From Bacteroidota bacterium (GTDB lineage: Bacteria; Bacteroidota; Bacteroidia; AKYH767-A; 2013-40CM-41-45), in assembly GCA_016708785.1 (NCBI GenBank), contig JADJFC010000002.1:186001-250000 (forward strand): a stretch of DNA of 64,000 bases, in the 5' to 3' direction. Below, piece by piece: positions 1-9,866 of this stretch. The position numbers and the translations under genes are program-made. Every line of letters begins with the position of its first letter. Position 1 is the stretch's first letter. The notes under the pieces were generated by a model that searched no databases, was not told the origin of the DNA, and worked only from the letters and a program-made list of their open reading frames with translations.

Positions 1-1
1 A

Positions 2-430
2 ACCCAAATTCCGGAGATCTTTGAACGCTATGCTCCTAATGGCGATGTTATTGAAAAAATTGAGTATGATAAAGAGGGAAAAGTGAAGTCGCACGAAGCT
101 TTTGTTTATAATAAGAAAGGTGATGTTGCGGAGGAGCTAATATATGATGAAACGGCAAACTTGAAAAAGAAGAAGATCTCGACTTATGCTTCTGATGGTG
201 TAAAGACAGAAGAGAACAGATTTGATGGGACCGGTAAATTATTGGAGCGGGAAACCTATACTTATAATGCTAATGGCGATAGAACTATTGAATTAACTTT
301 TAATATAAAAGGGGAATTGATAAAGAAGGCATTTATTCTATATGATAAAAAGGGTCTTAAGACTGAAAAGAAAACAATGGACCCTAAAGATAAGTTGCTA
401 GAGGTGAAAAAATATACGTATGAATTTTGA
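2..430 (+). CDS. Hypothetical protein, 5'-truncated, tandem YDKKG-type repeats
   Basis: The reading frame is open at the left window edge, so the N-terminus is missing. The visible ~142 residues consist of imperfect ~20-residue units built around an aromatic-D-x-x-G turn (EYDKEGKVK, VYNKKGDVA, TYNANGDRT, LYDKKGLKT), highly charged and rich in Lys/Glu. This looks like a beta-hairpin repeat of the kind found in RHS/YD-like or MORN-like surface proteins, but I cannot assign a family. An internal ATG at 83 exists, but coding character continues upstream of it, so I do not treat it as the start. The gene ends 177 bp before the M16 peptidase gene. Function unknown. Confidence 0.6.
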   Translation, partial: TQIPEIFERYAPNGDVIEKIEYDKEGKVKSHEAFVYNKKGDVAEELIYDETANLKKKKISTYASDGVKTEENRFDGTGKLLERETYTYNANGDRTIELTFNIKGELIKKAFILYDKKGLKTEKKTMDPKDKLLEVKKYTYEF

Positions 431-607
431 TGCTTTTACATTGATAAGTGAAAGGAATTTGTGATATATAATAAAATTATGGGTTGATTGACGAATGATT
501 GTCATAGTTTAAGTCGTTTTGTACTCTGAGTTTCTTAAAGTTTGTTAAGAAGTAGCGCTATTGGTAAACAAAATATATCTTGCTACCAATAAATCCTTCA
601 CAAACTC

Positions 608-1987
608 ATGATACAATCAATTCGCTCAGTGTTCACTGTGTTTATTATTGGATGCGCTCTCCAATTATCAGCAGCTGAAACAAAATTGCCGTCGAATTTC
701 TTCTCTAAGAAATTACCGAACGGTCTCGAAGTTCTTGTTATAGAAGATGCTTCTGTACCTCTGGCAACAATAGAAATTTGCGTGCGTAACGGTAGTTACA
801 CAGAACCACCGGAATTCAACGGCCTCTCACATCTGTATGAGCATATGTTTTTTAAGGCCAACAAGGATTACCCTTCACAGGAACAATTTTTAGCTCGTGT
901 AAAAGAATTAGGCGTTGTTTTTAATGGTACTACCTCAAATGAACGGGTAAATTATTACGTGACCTTAGGAAACTATAATCTGAAGCCGGGTATGGAGTTT
1001 ATTAATTCTGCTATCCGTTACCCTTTGTTCAGTAAAGAAGAAATGAAAAAGGAAAACGTAGTTGTTGACGGCGAATTCCAGCGCAATTAATCAAATCCTG
1101 TTTTCTTTCTTGTTCAGGAACTTGGATATAAAATGTGGGGAGATCATTTTTGCAGAAAGAACCCAATTGGCGATCATTTTATCATACAGACCGCTACCCC
1201 GGAAAAAATGAAAGTGATCCAGAATAAATTCTATTTCCCCAATAATTCACTACTTTGTATTGCCGGAGATGTGAATCACGACGATGTATTTGCTCTGGCA
1301 GAAGGAATTTTTGGAAGCTGGCAGCCTACTACTACTGATCCGTTTAAAAGATGGCCAATTCCTGAAATGTATCCAATGGTCGGTCAAAATAACTTCATTG
1401 TGATCAATGAAAATGCAAAAGCGCCATTTATAGCTGCCGGTTTGCATGGACCTGATACAAGAAATGATCTCAAATCAACTTATGCAGCTGATGTCTTCTC
1501 TTTTATTTTAGGACAAACAAATTCTAAATTTCAGAAAGCTCTGGTAGAATCTGGTTTAGCATTTCAAATAAACGTTGGCTACCAAACATGCAAATATACC
1601 GGACCAATTCAGATCATCATGGTTCCTAATCCGGCGAAAATAAAAGAGTCTGTGAAAGTTTTACAAAGTCAAATGGATTTGTGGGATACTGATGATTATT
1701 TTACGGATGAACAACTTGAAACAGCAAAGAGTCAATTAGAAATCAGTGATGGCTTTGGGAAAGAAAAAACATCTGAATATATTCATACTATTACCTATTG
1801 GTGGTCGTCGGCAAGTGTTGATTATTACACGAACTATGTTGAAAATCTTAAAAAAGTAACTCGTCAGGATATTAAGGATTTTGTGAAAAAGTATATTAAG
1901 AATCAACCTTCAGCTTGGGGACTTTTAGTTAGTCCGGAAATGAAGGAGTCACTTAAAGTTGACGAAACAGTATTTGATCAAAAATAA
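608..1987 (+). CDS. M16 family zinc metallopeptidase, interrupted by an in-frame TAA
   Basis: Secreted or periplasmic pitrilysin-type peptidase. Residues 1-22 form a signal peptide. The inverted zinc motif HLYEH lies at residues 75-79, and the third zinc ligand is the Glu of GEFQRN near residue 157. Immediately after that motif a TAA (1088-1090) stops the frame. The same frame then continues without interruption (SNPVFFLVQELGYKMWGD) to 1987, with no frameshift. Family members usually read GEFxRNE at this point, so a GAA to TAA change of one base explains the stop. The downstream part has a possible restart ATG at 1133. Restored length is about 460 residues, normal for M16B. It is followed after 27 bp by a second M16 protein, the usual catalytic/non-catalytic pair. 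Either a sequencing error or a recent nonsense mutation. Confidence 0.8.
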
Positions 1988-2014
1988 TCCATCATCCAAA
2001 AAGCTGAATTCAAA

Positions 2015-3352
2015 ATGAAAAAACTAAACTATATAGTACTACTTCTCCTGGCTGCAACGACATTAACTTCGTCTGCACAGGATGAAATAAAAAAGCGCCC
2101 TATCAAAAAGCAGGATATGGGCGTAAAGGAGTTGATGATCGATGGAATAAAAGTGATCTACAAGCCTTCAACAAAAGATATTGTAAGCGTTGCCCTTTAT
2201 GTGAAAGGTGGAACAGAGAATTACTCAAAGGAGCAGGAGGGAATCGAATCGTTAACGATGAATGTACTTTCTGAATCCGGTTCTCAAAAGTATCCTCATG
2301 ATCAATTTCACTCTATGTTGGAAGGTATGGGAACAACTATTTCTGCAGGAAGTGGCCTTGATGCAAGTACTGTTTCTATGAACTGTCTGATCAGTAAATG
2401 GAATGAATCTTGGGATCTTTTTGCTGACATGATCATGCATCCCGCTTTTGATGAAAATACGTTCAAGAATAAAAAGGATGAAGCATTGAATGCTTTGAAG
2501 CAGACTGAAAGTGATCCTGATGCCCACATCGATGACCTTGTAAATATTGAAGTGTATAAGGGAACAAACTATAATAAAATGGTTTCAGGTACTGAAGGTT
2601 CTTTAACTAAGTTGTCAGTTGATGATCTTAAAAAGTATTATAGCTCACTTATCGCCAAGAATAAATTATTCGTAGTGATAGTGGGAAAGATGTCTGAAGA
2701 TGATATCAAAGCAAAAGTAAGTATGCTGAAAAGGATTTCAGTGGGATCTTCATCAGTGGCAACTGTTGAAAAGCGACCTGATTTTGCTTCTTCATCGCTA
2801 TTTAAAGAAGAACGCAAGTTAGCTACCAATTACATTAAAGGGATTATGGATTGTCCTGCTCCCGGCTCCGTAGATTATGTAGCTTATAAATTGGCAATTC
2901 AGATTCTTAGTGATCGTCTATTTGTGGAAATTCGCACAAAACGGAATCTTTCATATGCCCCATATTCTTATGTGGCAGGACATAAAAATCCATATAGCTG
3001 CATGTATGTTTCCACTACGGATCCGGCACAAGCAGTTCAAGTAATGACTGATGAGGTTAAGAAGATCCATAAAAATGGTTTCGATCCTAAGGAACTTGCG
3101 GATAAAAAGGAGCAATATCTTACTCGTTATTATATGAACCTTGAAACAAACAGCGCACTTGCAACTACTATTGGTGATAATGAGAATCTGAGTACATGGA
3201 AAAATGCTACAAAGGTACTGGATGAGGTTCAAAAATTGAAAGTTGAGGATATAAATACGGCATTCAATAAATATACTAAAGCAATTCGTTGGCTTTATCT
3301 GGGCGAAACAGCCGGTCTTGATGAAAGTATTTTTACGCAAAAATTGGATTAG
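2015..3352 (+). CDS. M16 family peptidase-like protein, probable non-catalytic partner
   Basis: A 445-residue secreted protein with signal peptide (MKKLNYIVLLLLAATTLTSSAQ). It has the M16 fold but lacks HxxEH: the equivalent helix reads GIESLTMNVLSES. It keeps the C-terminal-domain Arg/Tyr region (RTKRNLSYAPYSY) that M16B non-catalytic subunits use to bind substrate. It lies 27 bp downstream of the zinc-binding M16 gene in the same direction. The two are therefore best read as an operon encoding a heterodimeric periplasmic peptidase. A rho-independent terminator follows the stop codon by about 40 bp. Confidence 0.85.
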   Translation: MKKLNYIVLLLLAATTLTSSAQDEIKKRPIKKQDMGVKELMIDGIKVIYKPSTKDIVSVALYVKGGTENYSKEQEGIESLTMNVLSESGSQKYPHDQFHSMLEGMGTTISAGSGLDASTVSMNCLISKWNESWDLFADMIMHPAFDENTFKNKKDEALNALKQTESDPDAHIDDLVNIEVYKGTNYNKMVSGTEGSLTKLSVDDLKKYYSSLIAKNKLFVVIVGKMSEDDIKAKVSMLKRISVGSSSVATVEKRPDFASSSLFKEERKLATNYIKGIMDCPAPGSVDYVAYKLAIQILSDRLFVEIRTKRNLSYAPYSYVAGHKNPYSCMYVSTTDPAQAVQVMTDEVKKIHKNGFDPKELADKKEQYLTRYYMNLETNSALATTIGDNENLSTWKNATKVLDEVQKLKVEDINTAFNKYTKAIRWLYLGETAGLDESIFTQKLD

Positions 3353-3390
3353 GCTTATGTGAAAAATATGGTTTGTATAAATTTAATTAG

Positions 3391-3430
3391 AAAGGTCTCC
3401 GAAGTTCGGGGCCTTTTTTTATTTTTTTTG
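3391..3430 (+). terminator. Rho-independent terminator after the M16 pair
   Basis: AAGGTCTCCGAA pairs imperfectly with TTCGGGGCCTT around a one-base loop region and is followed by a long T run. It lies 38 bp after the stop codon of the second M16 gene. Confidence 0.7.
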
Positions 3431-3583
3431 GTGTGCAAGGTGATTATGAAACAGAAACCAACATTACTCCTGTGAAAAGTATATAGATTCAACCGCTTTT
3501 GCCTTGCTCATTTCAGGTAACTTTATATCGGATTTGAGTAAAATTGGGGGGTCACTTTCGAATATTGAATTGAAGTAATAATT

Positions 3584-4882
3584 ATGAAAAAAATCAGTAA
3601 AACAGCTGAAGATTTTGTTTCGCAAATGCGGACTTATTTTCAGGATAATTTGAATAAACGCCCTTATGCTAATGAAGAACCACTTCGATCGGAATTATTT
3701 ACTTCCGGACAAATGGAAAAATACGGCAAAACACTTGCTGAAACACATCGGTTAAGCACTGAACGCGGAAAGGACCGTGTACTTCGCCGTCTTGCTGAAA
3801 ACGAAAAAACACTTTTTGAAGTACAATCTTTACTAACCGATGAAGATAGCCTGGAAGCTCAGATCACTCCTGCAGGTGAATGGTTAGTCGATAATTTCTA
3901 TTTGATCGAAGAGCAGATCCGGACTGCCAAAAGACATTTACCAAAAGGATATAGTGAAAATCTTCCAAAACTTGCAAACAAACGTGCTGCCGGTTTAACT
4001 CGTGTATATGATATCGCACTGCAGATAATTTCGCACAGTGATGGCCGAATTGATATCGACAGTTTAAGCAGTTTTGTTAAGTCATATCAAACTGTAAAGC
4101 ATTTGAAGTTAGGAGAGCTTTGGGCTATTCCTATTATGTTGCGTCTGGCATTGATTGAAAATCTCCGTCGTGTATCCGCAAAAATTGCAATTGACAGAAT
4201 CGATTTTAAGCTCGCAGATTATTGGGCGAAACGGTTAATTGAAACAGCAGAGAATGAACCTCGCGACTTGATCATTACCATAGCAGATTTAACGCGTTCA
4301 AAACCACCATTAGTAAGCTCTTTCATTGCTGAACTTACCCGTCAATTAAGTGGAAAAGGTCCGGGACTTGCTCTTGCTTTATCATGGATAGAACAAAGGC
4401 TTTCGGAAAGCGGACTTACCAGTATTGAGCTTATCTCCGCTGAAAATCAAAAGCAGGCTGCCGATCAGGTTTCGGTAAAGAATAGTATTGATAGTTTGCG
4501 TTTGCTGAGTGCAATGGACTGGCGCGATTTTGTAGAAGAGCATAGCGTTGTCGAAAATGTATTGCGTAAAGATCCTTCGGGCATTTATCCGAGAATGGAT
4601 TTTACAACACGAGATCAATTCAGACATGTGGTTGAGCACGTAGCTCAAAAATCAAAATTGGCAGAAGAAGAAATTGCCCAAATAGTTCTTCGACTTGCAG
4701 AAGAAAGAGCGCAATCAAATTCCATTCATGACCGCCAGGCTCATGTTGGATTTTACCTGATAGGTAAAGGCCTAATGGAAACGAGAAAGGCAGCTAAAAT
4801 CCCTCAGACGTTTTTCAATAACATGCGGTTTATGATGCGCCGACGTGCATTGTTCCTTTATCTGTCTGCATTTTTGTTTTGA
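3584..4882 (+). CDS. Cyclic beta-1,2-glucan synthase, N-terminal fragment
   Basis: First of three pieces of one ~2,890-residue gene (3584-12262), the size usual for cyclic beta-1,2-glucan synthases such as Brucella Cgs or rhizobial NdvB. This fragment carries the N-terminal cytoplasmic region, with the family's GEWLVDNFYLIEEQI and LPKGYSENLPKLA blocks near residues 100-140. It ends at the start of a membrane segment (FLYLSAFLF). At about 4870 the frame shifts. The next ~110 bp (4879-4989) encode a hydrophobic stretch (LTSLLTAGVFYF) in another frame, and a second shift near 4985 leads into the next fragment. Both shifts fall where the protein should be continuous. Start ATG at 3584 fits the family N-terminus. 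Confidence 0.85.
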   Translation: MKKISKTAEDFVSQMRTYFQDNLNKRPYANEEPLRSELFTSGQMEKYGKTLAETHRLSTERGKDRVLRRLAENEKTLFEVQSLLTDEDSLEAQITPAGEWLVDNFYLIEEQIRTAKRHLPKGYSENLPKLANKRAAGLTRVYDIALQIISHSDGRIDIDSLSSFVKSYQTVKHLKLGELWAIPIMLRLALIENLRRVSAKIAIDRIDFKLADYWAKRLIETAENEPRDLIITIADLTRSKPPLVSSFIAELTRQLSGKGPGLALALSWIEQRLSESGLTSIELISAENQKQAADQVSVKNSIDSLRLLSAMDWRDFVEEHSVVENVLRKDPSGIYPRMDFTTRDQFRHVVEHVAQKSKLAEEEIAQIVLRLAEERAQSNSIHDRQAHVGFYLIGKGLMETRKAAKIPQTFFNNMRFMMRRRALFLYLSAFLF

Positions 4883-4985
4883 CATCCTTGCTTACTGCAG
4901 GAGTATTTTATTTTATAAGAAGTGAAGAATTAGGGAAAATAGTTTTAGCCGCAATCCTTGCACTTGCATTTATCAGTTTAGTCAG

Positions 4986-7900
4986 TTGGTGATTACGTTA
5001 GTCAATTTTTTAACAACGCTGATCGTTAAACCAAGACTATTGGCAAGAATGGATTTCTCTGAAGGGATTCCTGCTGAATTCAAAACATTGGTAATTATTC
5101 CATCAATGCTTACTAATTCAGATGATATTGATGAATTGGTAGAAGCTTTGGAAGTGCGATATCTGGCAAATCAAGATCCTAATTTGCAATTTGGATTATT
5201 AACTGATTTTACGGATGCAAATGCTGAAGTTCTTCCTCGTGATCAAAAAATGCTTGACCAAGTCCGTCGTGGTATCGATGAATTGAATGTGAAATACCGA
5301 TATAATGAAAGTGAAATGTTCTTTCTCTTTCATCGCCCAAGAAGATGGAATAAGGATGAAAAGATCTGGATGGGTTATGAACGTAAACGCGGAAAGCTTG
5401 CAGAGTTAAATGCTATTCTTAGAGGAAATGGTTACGATCGTTTTTCATTTATAATCGGAAAAACAGATACACTTCTTGATATAAAATATGTTATTACACT
5501 TGATGCCGATACTCAGCTTCCCCGTGGTGCTGCTTGGAAACTGATTGCATCAATGGCTCATCCGCTTAACAGAGCATTTTACAATGAGAAGAAGCAAAGA
5601 GTAACTCAAGGGTATGGAATTTTGCAGCCAAGAGTTGCTGTTAGTTTGCCGGATATTACTGCATCTAATTTTGCAAAGTTACATGGCAATGAACCGGGAA
5701 TTGACCCATACACAAGAGCTTCATCTGATGTTTATCAGGATCTTTTCTTTGAAGGTTCATTTATCGGAAAAGGAATTTATGACGTTGATATTTTTGAGAA
5801 AGCACTCGGTGGTAAATTTCCTGAGAATAGAATCCTTAGTCATGATCTGATCGAAGGTTGTTATACACGTTCAGGATTGATCAGTGATGTACAGCTTTTT
5901 GAAAAATATCCCAGTACCTATCGTGCCGATGTTAAACGAAGGACAAGATGGATTAGAGGTGATTGGCAGATCGCAGCTTATTTCACGCCATTTATTCCAA
6001 ATCAAAATCATAAATGGAAAACGAATAGTTTATCTGCTCTTTCAAGATGGAAGATCTTTGATAATATAAGAAGAAGTCTTGTTCCAATTGCATTGACAAT
6101 TTTTATGCTAACAGCTTGGATCGTTTTAAAACATCCATTCTTCTGGACTTTGGTAATTTCAAGTATAATTGTTTTCCCAATTGTTATTTCTTCAGTTTGG
6201 CAATTATTCAAACGTCAAAAGGATATAGTATTTACCCAACACATCATTTTATTCAGTCTTAATGCAAGTGGTGTTTTTGTTCAAATTGTTTTTACTCTTA
6301 TTTGTTTGCCTTATGAAGCATTCTATACTTTTTTGGCTATTGTAAGGACAACTTGGAGAATGGTGGTTTCACATAAAAAACTTCTGGAGTGGAACCCTTC
6401 TGCTATTGAAGAAAGAACTAACCCTTCAGGGCTTACTGCTTCGTTTATTTCAATGTGGTTTGAACCTGTTCTTGCTTTGGGTACATTATGGTACATGTTT
6501 ATAAATTTTCCAAACAGAGTTGCTGTAGCAATACCAATTCTTATTCTGTGGATTACATCACCATTTGTTACCTGGTGGATGAGTCGTCCACTCTCCAGAA
6601 AGTCTAGTTCGCTTTCTTTAAGTCAGATCGCTTATTTAAGAGTTCTTGCTCGAAAAACGTGGGGATTTTTTGAAAGATATGTTACTGAAGAGGACAATTG
6701 GCTTCCACCTGATAATTTTCAGGAGCGACCAACACCTGTTGTTGCTCACCGGACATCCCCAACAAACGTTGGATTGTATTTATTGTCAAACCTGACAGCT
6801 GTTGATTTTGGATACATGTCGGTGAGTCGGATGTTGAGCAGGACGCGGCATACATTTGATACATTAAATATTCTTCCGAAACATAACAATCATTTATATA
6901 ACTGGTATGATACTGTTTCTCTTGATCCGTTAATGCCTAAATATATTTCTACAGTTGACAATGGAAACTTTGTCGGACACCTTATGACCTTAAAGCAAGG
7001 CTTCCTTGAAATTCTCGACCAAAAAACGTTTGATCAAAATATATTTATTGGAATCCGAGACACATTCATTGTGCTGTCAGAAAATCTCAACGATGAGGAT
7101 AGAAATTCTTTGAGTAGTTTCGGAAGTAAAGTAAATCAGGCGTGTGAGTCATCATTTAGTTCCATTAATGATGCATTAATTAGTCTGAAAGATTTGTCGG
7201 CACAATTTGCCAGTGACTGCAACAAGATTCAGTTCCAGGCTTTCAGTCAGGCAGAATGGTGGAAAGGCATTTTAACAGACCAAATTGAAGGCATGTTTGA
7301 GAATATGGATGTTCTTAAACCATGGCTACTTTTGAGTTCTTGTCCTGATAAATTCAAGAACCTTATCCAGATTACAAACCCATCACTTAACGAGATCTCA
7401 AAGCTCTCTGTTTATTTACCAAGGGAAATTAAAATAAAAAGAGATGAGGCAACTTCTATCGAGGAAAATGAGTGGCTTGATTTACTTTTAAAGGCCTTAG
7501 AGGAGGCAGGTAGTCTTGCAGATACGCGAATTTCTATCATCGATGATCTGATTCACGAATGTGACGATTTATCGAACATAGAATGGGATTTCCTTTACGA
7601 TAGATCTAAACATCTATTCACGATCGGATATAAGCCGGATGAATATCAACTGGATCCAAGCTACTATGATCTACTTGCCTCTGAAAGTCGCTTAGCAACT
7701 TTTGTAGGTATTGCCCAAGGAAAGCTTCCGGAAGAAAGTTGGTTTGCACTAGGTAGACTTGTTTCTAATCCCGGTAGAAAGCCTGTACTTCTTTCGTGGA
7801 GTGGTTCTATGTTTGAATATCTCATGCCTTTATTAGTTATGCCGAATTATGAAAACACACTTCTAGATAGAACTTATAAAACATCCGTTGCAAGACAAAT

Positions 7901-9866
7901 TGAATATGGTAATCAGCGTGGAGTGCCTTGGGGAAATTCTGAATCAGGATATAATTTGACGGATATAAATTCCAATTACCAGTATCATGCATTCGGTACG
8001 CCCGGCCTTGGATTGAAAAGAGGATTGGGTGAAGAGCTAGTTGTTGCTCCTTATGCTACAGTGCTTGCGTTAATGGTGGAGCCTGAAAAGGCATTCAAAA
8101 ATCTTGAAGTGATGACGACAGAAGGATTTGAGGGTGACTATGGATTTTATGAAGCAATTGATTATACACCTGCTCGTTTGCCTCGTGGTCAAAACAATGC
8201 TATCATCTATTCTTATATGGCCCATCATCAAGGAATGAGTTTGCTTTCATTGTCATATCTTTTGTTGAATCAGCCAATGCAAAGAAGATTTGAAGCTGAA
8301 CCAAGATTCAAAGCCAGTCTGCTTCTTCTGCAGGAAAGAATTCCAAAGGCAACTTCTTATTATGCTCATACTGCCCCAACCACTGATAAGAATTTCGCAA
8401 AAGACGGTTCTGAAATTCGTGTTCTTCGAACTCCGAATACGCCTGTTCCTGAAGTGCAGCTTTTATCGAATGGAAAGTATCATGTCATGGTTACAAATTC
8501 CGGTGGCGGTTACAGTCGTTGGAAAGACCTTGCGGTTACAAGATGGCGTGAAGATACAACGTGTGATAATTGGGGGAATTTCTGTTACATAAGAGATCTG
8601 GATAACGATATGTTCTGGACTGCAACGTTTCAGCCCGGACTTAAGAAAGTGAAGAACTATGAAGTTGCATTTTCACAAAGTCGAGCAGACTTCAGAGGAT
8701 CTGTAAATAGAATTGAAGCACATACGGAAATTGTAGTTTCACCGGAAGATGATATTGAAATGAGAAGAATGAATCTCTCCAATCATTCTGATCAAGTTCG
8801 CTCATTAGAAATTACGAGTTATGCTGAAGTGGTTCTTGCTTCTTCTGCTTCTGATGCAATGGCTCCGGCATACAGCAATCTTTTTGTGCAAACAGAAATA
8901 CAAAATGAACATAATGCAATATTATGTTCACGCAGACCCCGTTCTGTAAATGAGCAGCCTCCTTGGATGTTCCATATGATGTGCGCCAGCGGTGTTCAGA
9001 TCGAGCAAGTGTCATATGAGACAAGTCGCTTCAAATTTGTTGGTCGTGGAAATACAGGTGCTAATCCTCTTGCAATGCAAAAACCGGGACCTTTGTCAGG
9101 AAGCGAAGGATCTGTACTTGATCCTGTAGTTGCTATTCGATATAAGATCACACTAAAACCACGACAAACTGTTTCAATTGATTTCTTAATGGGAATCAGT
9201 GATAGTCGTAATACATGTCAGGCTCTCATTGAGAAATATCAAGACCATCATCATAAAGACAGGGTCTTTGAATTGGCTTGGACTCACAATCAAGTTGTGC
9301 TACGACATATCAATGCTTCTGAATCGGATACTCAATTGTATAGTCGACTTGCAGGTTCAATAATATTTGCAAATCCTTTCCTAAGAGCAAATCCTGCAAT
9401 TCTTATAAAGAATCAGCGAGGTCAATCCGGATTATGGGGCTATTCAATTTCAGGTGATCTTCCTATTGTATTGCTGAAGGTTGAAAATCAAGAGAATGTT
9501 CATTTAGTGAAACAATTAATTCAAGCACATACTTACTGGCAGTTAAAAGGATTAAAAGTTGATCTTGTGATCTGGAATGAAGATCATGGTGGTTACCGAC
9601 AATTACTGCAGAATCAGATCCAGGCGCTCATCTCTGCTGATGTAGCAGATAAACCGGGTGGTATTTTTGTAAGAGCTTCCGATCAGATATCAAATGAAGA
9701 CAGAATCTTATTCCAGACAGTTGCGAGAGTAATTTTAAGTGATGCTGAAGGTACTTTAGAAGATCATCTTAATCGTAAGTCTGCTCCTAAACTCAATATA
9801 CCTGCATTTGTTCCTACAGTACAAGCAGATATTCTTCCCCTGAAATTACTGTTCCTGGTGGTTTGA
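4986..9866 (+). CDS. Cyclic beta-1,2-glucan synthase, central fragment: GT84 and first GH94-like region
   Basis: Second piece, 1,626 residues. It opens inside the protein; the apparent TTG start is an artefact of the upstream frame break. It contains the GT84 glycosyltransferase domain with LDADTQLPRG (the acidic UDP-glucose/metal site) and a downstream RRTRWIRGDW block, then several transmembrane helices. These are followed by a glycoside-phosphorylase-like part with GYNLTDINSNYQYHAFGTP and YSYMAHHQGMSLLS, which are family landmarks. Near 9830 a base is missing: the alternative frame reads SSPEITVPGGLKFFNGLGG straight into the third fragment. Known family members initiate, elongate and cyclise beta-1,2-glucan at the inner membrane. 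That activity is assumed here from similarity. Confidence 0.85.
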   Translation: MVITLVNFLTTLIVKPRLLARMDFSEGIPAEFKTLVIIPSMLTNSDDIDELVEALEVRYLANQDPNLQFGLLTDFTDANAEVLPRDQKMLDQVRRGIDELNVKYRYNESEMFFLFHRPRRWNKDEKIWMGYERKRGKLAELNAILRGNGYDRFSFIIGKTDTLLDIKYVITLDADTQLPRGAAWKLIASMAHPLNRAFYNEKKQRVTQGYGILQPRVAVSLPDITASNFAKLHGNEPGIDPYTRASSDVYQDLFFEGSFIGKGIYDVDIFEKALGGKFPENRILSHDLIEGCYTRSGLISDVQLFEKYPSTYRADVKRRTRWIRGDWQIAAYFTPFIPNQNHKWKTNSLSALSRWKIFDNIRRSLVPIALTIFMLTAWIVLKHPFFWTLVISSIIVFPIVISSVWQLFKRQKDIVFTQHIILFSLNASGVFVQIVFTLICLPYEAFYTFLAIVRTTWRMVVSHKKLLEWNPSAIEERTNPSGLTASFISMWFEPVLALGTLWYMFINFPNRVAVAIPILILWITSPFVTWWMSRPLSRKSSSLSLSQIAYLRVLARKTWGFFERYVTEEDNWLPPDNFQERPTPVVAHRTSPTNVGLYLLSNLTAVDFGYMSVSRMLSRTRHTFDTLNILPKHNNHLYNWYDTVSLDPLMPKYISTVDNGNFVGHLMTLKQGFLEILDQKTFDQNIFIGIRDTFIVLSENLNDEDRNSLSSFGSKVNQACESSFSSINDALISLKDLSAQFASDCNKIQFQAFSQAEWWKGILTDQIEGMFENMDVLKPWLLLSSCPDKFKNLIQITNPSLNEISKLSVYLPREIKIKRDEATSIEENEWLDLLLKALEEAGSLADTRISIIDDLIHECDDLSNIEWDFLYDRSKHLFTIGYKPDEYQLDPSYYDLLASESRLATFVGIAQGKLPEESWFALGRLVSNPGRKPVLLSWSGSMFEYLMPLLVMPNYENTLLDRTYKTSVARQIEYGNQRGVPWGNSESGYNLTDINSNYQYHAFGTPGLGLKRGLGEELVVAPYATVLALMVEPEKAFKNLEVMTTEGFEGDYGFYEAIDYTPARLPRGQNNAIIYSYMAHHQGMSLLSLSYLLLNQPMQRRFEAEPRFKASLLLLQERIPKATSYYAHTAPTTDKNFAKDGSEIRVLRTPNTPVPEVQLLSNGKYHVMVTNSGGGYSRWKDLAVTRWREDTTCDNWGNFCYIRDLDNDMFWTATFQPGLKKVKNYEVAFSQSRADFRGSVNRIEAHTEIVVSPEDDIEMRRMNLSNHSDQVRSLEITSYAEVVLASSASDAMAPAYSNLFVQTEIQNEHNAILCSRRPRSVNEQPPWMFHMMCASGVQIEQVSYETSRFKFVGRGNTGANPLAMQKPGPLSGSEGSVLDPVVAIRYKITLKPRQTVSIDFLMGISDSRNTCQALIEKYQDHHHKDRVFELAWTHNQVVLRHINASESDTQLYSRLAGSIIFANPFLRANPAILIKNQRGQSGLWGYSISGDLPIVLLKVENQENVHLVKQLIQAHTYWQLKGLKVDLVIWNEDHGGYRQLLQNQIQALISADVADKPGGIFVRASDQISNEDRILFQTVARVILSDAEGTLEDHLNRKSAPKLNIPAFVPTVQADILPLKLLFLVV

